Shown here in pieces: positions 16,860 to 24,585 of a stretch of DNA of 64,000 nt (the stretch's first letter is position 1; the number at the start of each line of letters is the position of its first letter). Made by a program: the position numbers and the translations under genes. The DNA lies in NCBI GenBank assembly GCA_025360005.1, contig JANYDA010000009.1, forward strand, positions 62,001-126,000. Direction: 5' to 3'. The DNA is from Fibrobacteria bacterium (lineage in GTDB: Bacteria > Fibrobacterota > Fibrobacteria > UBA11236). The notes beneath the pieces are model-generated. The model was not told the origin of the DNA. It worked only from the letters and a program-made list of their open reading frames with translations, and searched no databases.

Positions 16860-16981
16860 GATTGCAAATTGAAAAATGGATTTGGCTCAGTGTCCGGGCC
16901 CACTTCCATTTTTGGAAAGAACGTGGATGCTGTCCCCGTCTTCCAACTTGCAATTTTCACTTTGCAGTTTTCAATTTGCAA
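16860..16981. repeat. AT-rich inverted-repeat element, copy 2, degenerate (livH/livM gap)
   Basis: The left arm at 16862-16880 (TTGCAAATTGAAAAATGG) and the right arm at 16944-16981 (CAACTTGCAATTTTCAC, then TTTGCAGTTTTCAATTTGCAA) are built from the same units as copy 1. Only the outer 14 bp still pair perfectly, because the right arm has about three units and the left just over one. The centre (about 16881-16943) differs from that of copy 1. It fills nearly all of the livH-livM gap. Confidence 0.8.
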
Positions 16982-16999
16982 AATTCTTCCCTTTCCCCA

Positions 17000-17899
17000 T
17001 CACACCTTCTCCACCGCTCCCTTGCCCAACAGCCCCGCGGGCTTGAACAGGAGGATCACGATCAGGATCAGGAACGCGATGGCGTCGCGATAGGTGGAGC
17101 TGCCGTAGCCGGCCACCATCACTTCCGCAAGCCCCAGGATCAGGCCGCCCAGCACGGCCCCGAAGATGTTGCCGATGCCGCCCAGCACCGCGGCCACGAA
17201 GGCTTTGAGGCCCGTCATTACGCCCATCAGCGGATCTATCCCGGGGATGTTGATGGAGACCAGGATGCCGCCCGCCGCGGCCAGGGCGGATCCCAGCGCG
17301 AAGGTGAGCGCGATGATGCGATCGGTGTCGATGCCCATCAGCTTGGCCGCGTCCATATTGAAGGAAACGGCGCGCATGGCCTTGCCGGTGCGGCTGCGGT
17401 AGATGAAAAGGTTCAGGAGTATCATCAAGGTTACTGCGGTCAGGAGTACGATCACCTGCTGGTTGGTCAGCATCAGCCCGCCCAGCTTGATGTGGCTTTC
17501 CGGGATCAACTGGGGGAAGAACTTGGGGTTGGCTCCGAATATCAATTGCCCCGCGTTCTCGATCAGCAGCGACAGGCCGATGGCGATGATGAGCATGGTC
17601 AGCCGGGAGGCCCGGCGCACGGGCCGGTAGGCGAACCTTTCCATCAGCAGGCCGCAGATGGCGCAGCCCAGCATGGAAAGGAACATCACCAGGGCGGCGT
17701 CCAGCAGATGGTAGGGGGTGCGGCCTTGCAAAATGCGCGAGAGGTAGAAACCGAAATAGGCCCCCAGCATGTAGACGTCCCCGTGGGCGAAATTGATCAG
17801 GCGCAGCACGCCGTAAACCATGGTGTACCCAAGGGCCACCAAAGCGTAGATGCTCCCCAGGGAAATCCCGTTGATCAATTGCTGAAGGAAACTCTCCAT
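17000..17899 (-). CDS. livH: branched-chain amino acid ABC transporter permease LivH
   Basis: This 299-aa inner-membrane permease pairs with LivM. Signatures are the opening LQQLINGISLGSIYALVALGYTMVYGVLRLINFAHGDVYMLGAYFG, then MRAVSFNMDAAKLMGIDTDRIIALTFALGSALAAAGGIL and the C-terminal GLKAFVAAVLGGIGNIFGAVLGGLILGLAE, which is the ATPase-coupling loop. About eight transmembrane helices are predicted by eye. It starts 30 bp downstream of livK on the same strand. The length is typical. Confidence 0.95.
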   Translation of the reverse strand: MESFLQQLINGISLGSIYALVALGYTMVYGVLRLINFAHGDVYMLGAYFGFYLSRILQGRTPYHLLDAALVMFLSMLGCAICGLLMERFAYRPVRRASRLTMLIIAIGLSLLIENAGQLIFGANPKFFPQLIPESHIKLGGLMLTNQQVIVLLTAVTLMILLNLFIYRSRTGKAMRAVSFNMDAAKLMGIDTDRIIALTFALGSALAAAGGILVSINIPGIDPLMGVMTGLKAFVAAVLGGIGNIFGAVLGGLILGLAEVMVAGYGSSTYRDAIAFLILIVILLFKPAGLLGKGAVEKV

Positions 17900-17928
17900 G
17901 CCGAACGTCGCCGCCTATCCCCCGCGCC

Positions 17929-19125
17929 TCAGGGCGAGACGGATTCCTTGAACACGTTGCGGCCGTTGCCTTTTTCGTCCACCTTGACTTCCAGCACTAC
18001 CGCCGGTTTCACCGCATCCCGATGCTCGTCCAGGGAAATGCTCCCGGTAACGCCCATGAAACCTTTGGTCTGGGCCAAGGCCAGGCGTACGCTGTCGGGC
18101 TGGGCGCTATTGGCGCGCTTCATCGCGTCCGCAAGGATCAGGGCGGCGTCGTAGCCCAAGGCCGCCATGGCGTCCGGGATGGTATCGCCGGTCTTGCGGT
18201 AGCGTTCCGTGAAATCGGCCACGAACTTGCGCAGGATGGGGCTGGGATCGTCCACGGAATAATGGTTGGAGTAGTAGCAGCCGTTGAGGGCGGTGCCGCC
18301 TATCTTCCACAGGTCGGAGGAATCCCAGCCATCCCCGCCCAAGAGCGTCACGGTGATGCCGAGCTTGCGGGCCTGCAGGGCGATAAGGCCCACTTCCGTA
18401 TAATAGCCGGGTATGAATATTCCGTCCGGGTGCTTGGCCTTGATGGCGGTGAGCTGGGCCGTGAAATCCTTGTCGCCCTGGCTGTAGCTCACGTCCGTCA
18501 CGATGGCGCCGCCCATTTTCCCGAAGTTCTCCACGAAGAAATTGGCGAGGCCCACCGAATAGTCGCTCTTGATGTCGCGCAGCACGGCCACGTTCTTGAG
18601 CTTGAGGGTGTTGGTCGCGAACTTGGCCATCACCAGGCCCTGGAACGGATCGATGAAGCAGACGCGGAAGATATAGTCGCCTACCTGGGTCACCTTGGGA
18701 TTGGTGGACCCGGGGCTGATCATGGGGATGCGGCTGGCTTGCGCCACCGGGGCCGCGGCCAGGCTGTTGGAGGAAGCGATTTCGCCGAGCAGGGCCACCA
18801 CGCGATCCTTGCTGATCAATTTGGTCGCCACCGTCTGGGCTTCTTCCGGCTTGCCCTGATCGTCTTCGACGATCACTTTCAGTTTGCGGCCCAATACGCC
18901 GCCGCTGGCGTTGATGGCGTCGATGGCCATCTCGATGCCCTTTTGCGCGCTTTGCCCGAAGGTGGCGGTGGCGCCCGTCAGCGATCCGTAATGCCCGATG
19001 AGAATATCGTTGGAGGATTGGTTTGCGGAATCTTTCTTATTGCAAGCGATGAGGCCGGAGAGGAAAGCCGTCGCCAGGAGGACGGATACCACGTTGCGGC
19101 GCTTCTTCTGGTTCGGAAAAAACAT
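17929..19125 (-). CDS. livK: branched-chain amino acid ABC transporter substrate-binding lipoprotein
   Basis: The product is 398 aa from ATG 19125, chosen because an AAAGG-like RBS precedes it and the signal peptide starts immediately after (RRNVVSVLLATAFLSGLIAC). The frame extends to 19242 but without signal logic. The lipobox LIAC makes this a lipoprotein, so it is membrane-tethered rather than free in the periplasm. The mature part is a type I periplasmic-binding fold: ILIGHYGSLTGATATFGQSAQKGIEMAIDAINASGG, LLGEIASSNSLAAAPVAQASRIPMISPGSTNPK. It is the first gene of livKHMGF and delivers ligand to LivHM. Specificity within the amide/amino-acid class cannot be fixed from sequence. Confidence 0.93.
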   Translation of the reverse strand: MFFPNQKKRRNVVSVLLATAFLSGLIACNKKDSANQSSNDILIGHYGSLTGATATFGQSAQKGIEMAIDAINASGGVLGRKLKVIVEDDQGKPEEAQTVATKLISKDRVVALLGEIASSNSLAAAPVAQASRIPMISPGSTNPKVTQVGDYIFRVCFIDPFQGLVMAKFATNTLKLKNVAVLRDIKSDYSVGLANFFVENFGKMGGAIVTDVSYSQGDKDFTAQLTAIKAKHPDGIFIPGYYTEVGLIALQARKLGITVTLLGGDGWDSSDLWKIGGTALNGCYYSNHYSVDDPSPILRKFVADFTERYRKTGDTIPDAMAALGYDAALILADAMKRANSAQPDSVRLALAQTKGFMGVTGSISLDEHRDAVKPAVVLEVKVDEKGNGRNVFKESVSP

Positions 19126-19308
19126 ATGCGGCCTTTGCTTTGGGTTGGGGTCGGAAGTATTCGCGAAGTTACCTGCTCGTAACCGGATGCTTTCCTTAAG
19201 GCTGCCTTCCGCCGTTTCCGGCGCGCCCAAGGGCGCCGCCATGGCTGGAGCAAGCGGGCCAAAAGATAAGATTTATTAGATTAAAAGCAATTGAATCCGG
19301 AGCCCAAA

Positions 19309-19992
19309 ATGAATCCCATCCCCATGAAAACCCTTAAGCCCCTGGCCCTGTTGGCCGCCGTCCTGACGCTGGGAGGATGCGGCTATAACTCCCTCCAGTC
19401 CAAGGACGAAGACGTCAAGGCCGCCTGGTCGGAGGTCATCAACCAATACCAGCGCCGCGCGGATCTGGTGCCCAACCTGGTTAACACCGTGAAAGGGTAC
19501 GCGGCCCATGAAAGCGAAGTCCTGATCCAGGTGACGGATGCGCGCGCCCGCGTGGGTTCCATCCAGGCCACGCCGGAATTGGTGAACGATCAGGAAGCCA
19601 TGAACAAGTTCCTCGCCGCCCAACGCGGCATGTCCGGCGCGCTCAGCCGCCTGATGGTGGTCTCGGAGAATTATCCCAACCTAAAGGCGGACGCTTCCTT
19701 CCGGGATCTGCAATCGCAGCTGGAGGGCACGGAAAACCGCATTACCGTGGCCCGCAACCGCTATATCTCATCCGTGCGCGAATACAACGTGCAGGTGCGT
19801 TCCTTCCCCTCCAACCTCACGGCCAAATGGTTCAATATGGTGCCTAAGGCCAACTTCACCGTGGAGGACGAGCACGCCATCTCCACCGCGCCCAAAGTCG
19901 ATTTCAATGCGCCCGCGGCCTCCCCGAATCCTTCCGTGCAGCCGCCCGCGCCGCAGGTTCCCGCTCCGTCCGGAGCCGGCGCTTCCCATTGA
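19309..19992 (+). CDS. lemA: LemA family lipoprotein
   Basis: The product is 227 aa from ATG 19309 with GGAG 6 nt upstream; a TTG at 19291 is in frame but less likely. Signal LKPLALLAAVLTLGGC ends in a lipobox (LGGC). The LemA core follows: YNSLQSKDEDVKAAWSEVINQYQRRADLVPNLVNTVKGYAAHESEVL, then ENYPNLKADASFRDLQSQLEGTENRITVARNRYISSVREYN. LemA proteins are helical, envelope-attached and of unclear function, and occur next to TPM-domain proteins, as here. The C-terminal ~35 residues are a Pro/Ala-rich tail. The stop overlaps the next frame's TTG (TTGA). Confidence 0.92.
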   Translation: MNPIPMKTLKPLALLAAVLTLGGCGYNSLQSKDEDVKAAWSEVINQYQRRADLVPNLVNTVKGYAAHESEVLIQVTDARARVGSIQATPELVNDQEAMNKFLAAQRGMSGALSRLMVVSENYPNLKADASFRDLQSQLEGTENRITVARNRYISSVREYNVQVRSFPSNLTAKWFNMVPKANFTVEDEHAISTAPKVDFNAPAASPNPSVQPPAPQVPAPSGAGASH

Positions 19993-21014
19993 TCGATAAC
20001 ATTGCCACGGGAAGCTTCCCCTTGCGCCCGGGTAAACCCGCCGACAGCCGCAGATCCCATTTGGTCAACTTGGTCGACTCGCACAACTTGGGCAACATTT
20101 TCCAGCGCCCGCTTGGCCTGCGGGGCCGATGGGAATTGGTTTTGGCGTTCGCCTCGGCATTCCTATGCCTGCTTCCCATCTCCGCCGCCTGCGCCGATGA
20201 TCGGATTCCCGTACCGGAACTGATCGGCCGCGTGGTCGATCGCACCGGCACCCTTACCGGCCAGGATCTGGGGCAATTGGAAAGCATCCTCGCCGATTTG
20301 GAAACGCGCAAAGGCAGCCAGCTCGCGGTTTTGATTTTGCCTACCACGCAACCCGAAGAGATCGAACAGTATTCCATCCGCGTGGCGGAGAAATGGAAGC
20401 TGGGCCGCAAAAAAGTCGATGACGGCGCTATCCTCGTCATCGCCAAGGACGACCGGAACATGCGCATCGAGGTGGGCTATGGGCTGGAAGGCGCGCTCAC
20501 CGATGTCGCTTGCAAGCGGATCATCGCGGAAATCATCACGCCCAGGTTCCAGGAAGGCGATTTCGCGGGCGGCATTCTGGCGGGCGCGCAGGCGATTGTG
20601 AAAGTCATCGACGGGGAACCCTTGCCGGCCCCGCCCCCGCCAAGCCGATCCCTTACGGGCGGAAGGCGTCAAGGCGGCGGCATCATGGGAGTCATCATCC
20701 TTGCCATCTTCATCTCCGGCGGGCTGCGGGCGGGACTGGGCCGCGTGCGGGGAGGATTGCTTTCGGGCGGAGTGGTGGGCCTGCTGGCGACTTTCCTGCT
20801 CGGTTCCGCGCTGCTCGGCGTAGGCGCCGGGGTGCTGGCTCTGATCTTTACCATGATGAATGGCGGCGGCGGTTCGGGCGGGAATTTCCGGGGCGGCGGT
20901 TTTGGCGGGGGCGGCTTCGGAGGTGGATTCGGCGGCGGCGGCTTCGGCGGTGGGGGCGGTTTTTCCGGCGGCGGCGGCGGTTTCGGAGGCGGCGGCGCCT
21001 CGGGGAGATGGTAG
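19989..21014 (+). CDS. TPM domain protein (YgcG type) with glycine-rich tail
   Basis: The protein has 341 aa if TTG 19989 (TTGA overlap with lemA) is used. This gives a ~45-residue extension before the signal peptide LVLAFASAFLCLLPISAACA, so an internal TTG such as one near 20137 is also possible. The TPM_phosphatase domain follows: VPELIGRVVDRTGTLTGQDLGQLESILADLETRKGSQLAVLILPTT, VDDGAILVIAKDDRNMRIEVGYGLEGALTD. After it come two transmembrane helices and a tail of GGxFGGGGFGG repeats ending in GRW. This is the classic YgcG/LemA-partner architecture: an envelope protein of unknown role with the TPM domain outside the cytoplasm. Confidence 0.88.
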   Translation: MIDNIATGSFPLRPGKPADSRRSHLVNLVDSHNLGNIFQRPLGLRGRWELVLAFASAFLCLLPISAACADDRIPVPELIGRVVDRTGTLTGQDLGQLESILADLETRKGSQLAVLILPTTQPEEIEQYSIRVAEKWKLGRKKVDDGAILVIAKDDRNMRIEVGYGLEGALTDVACKRIIAEIITPRFQEGDFAGGILAGAQAIVKVIDGEPLPAPPPPSRSLTGGRRQGGGIMGVIILAIFISGGLRAGLGRVRGGLLSGGVVGLLATFLLGSALLGVGAGVLALIFTMMNGGGGSGGNFRGGGFGGGGFGGGFGGGGFGGGGGFSGGGGGFGGGGASGRW

Positions 21015-21016
21015 CC

Positions 21017-21514
21017 ATGGATTGGAATCGCATAGCCAGGCATTTTTGGATCGGCCGGCCGGAAGTGCGCCGGTTGTTTCCTGAAGCATCCCTCGATCGC
21101 ATCACCCAGGCCATCGCCGCGGCCGAAGCGGGCCATCATGGGGAAATCCGCTTCGCTGTGGAGGCGTCCCTGGATTGGGGGCACCTGCGGCATGGGGTAA
21201 CCGCGCGGGAACGGGCGGTGGAAGTCTTCTCGCAATTGCGCGTTTGGGATACGGAAGCCAACAACGGCGTGCTTATCTACCTGTTGCTCGCGGATAGGGA
21301 TGTGGAAATCATCGCCGACCGGGGCTTGCATGCCAAGGTAGGCGCGGAAGGCTGGGAAGCCATTTGCCAAAGCATGGAAGCGGAATTCCGCCTAGGCCAT
21401 TTCGAGTCCGGCGTTTTGGAAGGCATCCGGGCGGTGAACGCATACCTGGCATCCCATTTCCCCAGATCAGGGCCGGATGTGAATGAATTGCCGGACCGTC
21501 CGGTCCTTCTCTAG
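21017..21514 (+). CDS. TPM domain protein, second (cytoplasmic-type) copy
   Basis: The product is 165 aa from ATG 21017, two nucleotides after the previous stop, with GGGAG about 8 nt upstream. It has no signal peptide or membrane segment. The TPM domain is visible: LDRITQAIAAAEAGHHGEIRFAVEASLDW, ERAVEVFSQLRVWDTEANNGVLIYLLLADRDVEIIADRGLHAKVG, and FRLGHFESGVLEGIRAVNAYLASHFP. This short form commonly follows the YgcG-type gene in lemA-TPM-TPM operons. It is the third gene of that set and is followed by a bidirectional terminator at 21545. Confidence 0.9.
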   Translation: MDWNRIARHFWIGRPEVRRLFPEASLDRITQAIAAAEAGHHGEIRFAVEASLDWGHLRHGVTARERAVEVFSQLRVWDTEANNGVLIYLLLADRDVEIIADRGLHAKVGAEGWEAICQSMEAEFRLGHFESGVLEGIRAVNAYLASHFPRSGPDVNELPDRPVLL

Positions 21515-21524
21515 CAGGGTGTTG
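21515..21524 (+). repeat. short sequence CAGGGTGTTG shared with sites at 49434 and 58831
   Basis: This 10-mer lies immediately after the TPM-gene stop, just as the longer related sequence at 49434-49452 lies after the phosphoesterase stop. Here the match ends after 10 bp and continues differently (CTGACATTC). On its own it could be chance. It is listed only because of the other two sites. Confidence 0.3.
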
Positions 21525-21544
21525 CTGACATTCTCCCGTCAATG

Positions 21545-21574
21545 AAAAAGCGGGCCGGACTCCGGCTCGCTTTT
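21545..21574. terminator. bidirectional Rho-independent terminator
   Basis: A stem AGCGGGCCGG / CCGGCTCGCT (10 bp with one G-U wobble, loop ACT) is flanked by AAAA on the left and TTTT on the right. It sits between the convergent ends of the lemA-TPM-TPM operon (stop 21514) and the minus-strand lipoprotein gene (stop 21715), so it can serve both. Confidence 0.8.
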
Positions 21575-21714
21575 CCTTTTCCGGAACGGGCCCCGCAGCC
21601 CCTTCCCTTTTCCAGCCGCCGCGGCGCGCCTCCGGAGGGAGACGCAACCGCGGCGTTCCGCCGGCGCATGTCGGACGCGAAGGTCCGCCGACGTTCGCTC
21701 CTATCTTACGGACC

Positions 21715-23085
21715 TCAAGGTCCGGCGACCAGATTCCCGTTCTTGCTGTATTCCACCTTCAGGCTGTTGCCTTCCGGACCCGTGTACTCGGCCGAGAAGC
21801 CCGTGGGCGAGAAGGAGCCTTTGAGGCTGGCGCTTTGGCCGTTGGCGTATTTGGCCGAGCCGGAGAAGGTCCCGGATACCGGTTCCCGGCCATGGGGAAT
21901 GCCCTTGTCGGAGATGAAGTCGAATTCCGCTTCGCGCTCCAACCCGAACTTCTTCTGCGTTGCGATGTGGATGGCGTAACACACGTCGTCGGAATCGCTC
22001 TTCAGATCCTGGCCGGGATTCATCACGAAATCCACCGTGGCGTGCTTCAGGGTATCGTCGGCGCCGGTCACGGTGGTTTCCAGGCGCACGGTCATGGTAT
22101 CGCCTTTGACTATCTCGTCCCCTCCCGCGCGGTTCTTGATGCTGACCTGGTTGACGCGATGCAGCTTGGTGGTTTCCTTGTAGGAGAAGCTCACCGGCTC
22201 GTCCCCGGCCTTGTTCGCGAACACGCGCACCTTGGCGTCGAAGTCCACCTGTTCTATGAGCGGGCGATCCTTGGGCCGGAACTCCGAATAGCGCGCCAGC
22301 ACGATGCAGGTCTTGGAATTGTCCGTGATCACGCCGTCCCCGTCCGCGTCCAGGTAGACGCCCGTGCCCAGCACCATCCCGGAATCGTCGTTCTTGATCC
22401 AGCTGGCTTCCAAGATGGTATTGTCCTCCTCCTTGTCGAAGTTCGCGTCCGGTCCCGCGCCCACCAGCAGGGAGGTCTTTTCCGTGATGCCCTGATCCGT
22501 CGTGGTCAGCACCAGGTGCACCTTATTGTCCCGGCCCGGGACCGCAGTGACGATTTTGTCGCCGTCCCCGTCCGTGAACTCGGCCGTCTCCACCTTGCCG
22601 CCTACGTAAGTGGAGACGCGCTTGAAGGAAACGATGTTCTCGTTGTCCTTGACGGTATCCTTGGCTTTGTCGTCCCACTTGACGATAGCGGTGTCCTTGA
22701 CGTTGACCAACAGCAACTTGTATTCCGCATAAATGGTGGCGAAACCTTTGGCGGTGTCGTCCAGGTTGGCATGCAGGCTGCCGCCCAGGTCCACGTCCCC
22801 GGACATTTTGGGCAGCGCGGCGCTTTTCTTGAGCGCGCCCACGCTGGTGGAAATCTCTCCCAGCCCTTGCAGGCCCGCGGGAGCCGTCACGGTGGTGTTC
22901 CAATCCTTGCCCATGTCGAAGCTGCCCGTCAAGGATTGGCCCGCGGTGCGTGCGTCCACCTTGGCGCCGGCGAAATCGGGATCGATGGCGGTGGCTTGTT
23001 CATTGGAGGTGACGCAGGCGCCCAGGAACAGGGTTGCGCCCAGCAGGGCGGCCCATCGGGCATTGCGCTTGGTTGAGTTATTCAT
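21715..23085 (-). CDS. lipoprotein with EF-hand-like DxDxDG loops, paralogue A
   Basis: The product is 456 aa from ATG 23085, supported by AAAGGA 7 nt upstream. Signal ARWAALLGATLFLGAC gives Cys24 as the lipidated residue. The mature protein is beta-rich and carries two acidic loops, TDGDGDK (~172) and DADGDGVITD (~246-255), that resemble calcium-binding EF-hand or thrombospondin-3 loops, plus GAGPDANFDKEEDN between them. It is homologous over most of its length to the lipoprotein at 38152-39576 (shared LVGAGPD-NFD-E-DN, SWIK, LGT-VY-DAD-DG, and C-terminal PVSGT). No known family is recognised. It lies downstream of an AT-rich promoter region that shares a 13-mer with the paralogue's operon. 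Surface or periplasmic role unknown. Confidence 0.8.
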   Translation of the reverse strand: MNNSTKRNARWAALLGATLFLGACVTSNEQATAIDPDFAGAKVDARTAGQSLTGSFDMGKDWNTTVTAPAGLQGLGEISTSVGALKKSAALPKMSGDVDLGGSLHANLDDTAKGFATIYAEYKLLLVNVKDTAIVKWDDKAKDTVKDNENIVSFKRVSTYVGGKVETAEFTDGDGDKIVTAVPGRDNKVHLVLTTTDQGITEKTSLLVGAGPDANFDKEEDNTILEASWIKNDDSGMVLGTGVYLDADGDGVITDNSKTCIVLARYSEFRPKDRPLIEQVDFDAKVRVFANKAGDEPVSFSYKETTKLHRVNQVSIKNRAGGDEIVKGDTMTVRLETTVTGADDTLKHATVDFVMNPGQDLKSDSDDVCYAIHIATQKKFGLEREAEFDFISDKGIPHGREPVSGTFSGSAKYANGQSASLKGSFSPTGFSAEYTGPEGNSLKVEYSKNGNLVAGP

Positions 23086-23136
23086 AGGGAGTCCTTTCGA
23101 CCTGGTGATTTGGAAAAGTCCGTCCGACATGCTTCC

Positions 23137-23195
23137 AATATACCCCGCTCCCGGTCTAATTGCAAAGTAAAAATAGATAATAGATTACAAAAATA
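23137..23195 (-). promoter_or_regulatory. promoter region of lipoprotein A with shared 13-mer
   Basis: Reading the minus strand, TTGCAA (23165-23160), a 17-bp spacer and TATATT (23142-23137) form a plausible sigma-70 promoter about 45 nt before the RBS. Just upstream, the 13-mer GATTACAAAAATA on the plus strand (23183-23195) is identical to the one at 40497-40509. On the minus strand it is preceded by TTGAGG, so it may mark a second promoter. The surrounding ~150 bp (to about 23290) are strongly AT-rich, and a shorter match GATTACAAAAT lies at 23271-23281. Confidence 0.5.
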
Positions 23196-23312
23196 CCTCA
23201 ATAAAAGGCCATAATATAATATAAAATGGGAAATATGGGGGAATAAATGACGAGAGAAATATTCAAATACGATTACAAAATGAGGGTGATCGGGTGAGGC
23301 CGTGGGGGTTGA

Positions 23313-24563
23313 TTATACCACCGGACCTCTCCATCGCCAAATGCCCAGCCCCAGCCCCAACACGGCTGCTCCGCAGGAAGCTTCCGGAAAGGCCAGGCAA
23401 TACGCCCCGCCCAATCCCAACAGGGCTCCCACCAACGCCGTCATTGCAGGTCCCAATGGGATTCGGCGGCGGCTGCCCGGCGGCGGATGCGGTTTTTTCC
23501 CCGACAGTCCGCTTGACCGCTTGGCCAACCACCTGCCGGAAAAAAAGGCGATCAGAAAACCGGCCGCGGCCAGGAACAGGTACCATGCTCCCACCAGGGA
23601 TCGCAAGCGTAAGCCGCCGGCGAAACCGGGGAAGGCCGCCTGCGGGTAGACCCGGAAGGCGGACCGGATCGGCTTGTCCAGGAAGGGCGGGGCCAGGCGC
23701 GCCCAGCGCGCGTAGCCGGTGTATACCGCCGGATCCGTTTCAGGACGATCGGCAATTTGCCCCAGGGTCAGGGTTTGCACGTCTCCCTGGGCCGCCAGCC
23801 AGGTCAGGGTGGATTCGAACTCGGCCACTCTGAAGAACCCTCGCAGGGAGTCGACTTCCTTGAACTCATAGGGATGGAAATACGCGACGATGATGCCCCC
23901 GCCCGCGGCGCGCGCGGCCGCCACGGCCCGGCCCAGTTCCGGGAGCAGGCAGGTAGCGGGCACGTGACGCAGCCCGCCGCCCTTGGCCGCCCGGCCGTCC
24001 GCGTAAGCGGAAAGCGTGGTGAACCCGTTGGCCCTGAGCTCTTCCAGGGTAAGCCCATCATAAGAGTTCCAGGGCGGAATGAAGGTGCGCACCGGCCCTG
24101 CGAAAGCTTCCAACTCGGCTTTTCCCGCCGCGATGATTTCGCTTTGCCGCGCCGCGCCCACGCCCACGAACTCGCTGCGTACGCCCAGCCGGGCGGCCCG
24201 GTGGGCGAAACCGTGCAGGGCAATCTCCAGGACGCCGTCCGCCCGGGCGGCGGACAGCATGTCCTTGCGCGTTTGCGGAAGAGGGGAATTCCCCGCCGGA
24301 ACGGGATCGTGGTTGTCGCCTTTGCCGATTTCCGGCACCACCCCGAAGGTGATGGGAATACGGTTGCGGGCGCAGGCGGCCAGGATGCGGCGCTCCAGGC
24401 CTTCCGGGCTGGTGGCGGCGCAATCGTCGTAACGTAACCCCACCGTTACCGTGGCGCCGGGGCGGGATCCGCCATGCGCGAGTGCGGCGAGAAACAGGAG
24501 CGATGCGCAAGAAGCCCGGAGGACGGATGCTTGGATACCGGCGCGGCGGGCGGGCGGGGTCAA
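23313..24563 (-). CDS. polysaccharide deacetylase family protein with C-terminal membrane segments
   Basis: This 416-aa protein has an N-terminal signal segment (SLLFLAALAHGG) and a NodB/DUF2334-like (beta/alpha) deacetylase domain. Metal-site motifs are an Asp pair in TVGLRYDDCAA and His residues in EIALHGFAHRAA, with the arginine/proline motif in FIPPWNSYDGLTLEEL and a late His in IIVAYFHPYEF. From about residue 320 two or three hydrophobic helices (SLVGAWYLFLAAAGFLIAFF, MTALVGALLGLGGAYCLAF) anchor it, so the catalytic domain should face the periplasm. It follows a GT4 glycosyltransferase by 23 bp, suggesting a role in envelope or exopolysaccharide modification. Substrate unknown. Confidence 0.82.
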   Translation of the reverse strand: MTPPARRAGIQASVLRASCASLLFLAALAHGGSRPGATVTVGLRYDDCAATSPEGLERRILAACARNRIPITFGVVPEIGKGDNHDPVPAGNSPLPQTRKDMLSAARADGVLEIALHGFAHRAARLGVRSEFVGVGAARQSEIIAAGKAELEAFAGPVRTFIPPWNSYDGLTLEELRANGFTTLSAYADGRAAKGGGLRHVPATCLLPELGRAVAAARAAGGGIIVAYFHPYEFKEVDSLRGFFRVAEFESTLTWLAAQGDVQTLTLGQIADRPETDPAVYTGYARWARLAPPFLDKPIRSAFRVYPQAAFPGFAGGLRLRSLVGAWYLFLAAAGFLIAFFSGRWLAKRSSGLSGKKPHPPPGSRRRIPLGPAMTALVGALLGLGGAYCLAFPEASCGAAVLGLGLGIWRWRGPVV

Positions 24564-24585
24564 CTTCCCATCTCCCTACGGCGCC

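Noticed and set aside
20860-21010. GGC-rich tandem pattern
   Set aside because: It encodes the normal Gly/Phe-rich tail of a YgcG-type TPM protein and is not an independent DNA repeat.
23811-23822. GGATTCGAACT, like a tRNA T-arm
   Set aside because: It lies inside the deacetylase gene (codons for E-F-E-S) and no acceptor stem or anticodon arm can be drawn around it.
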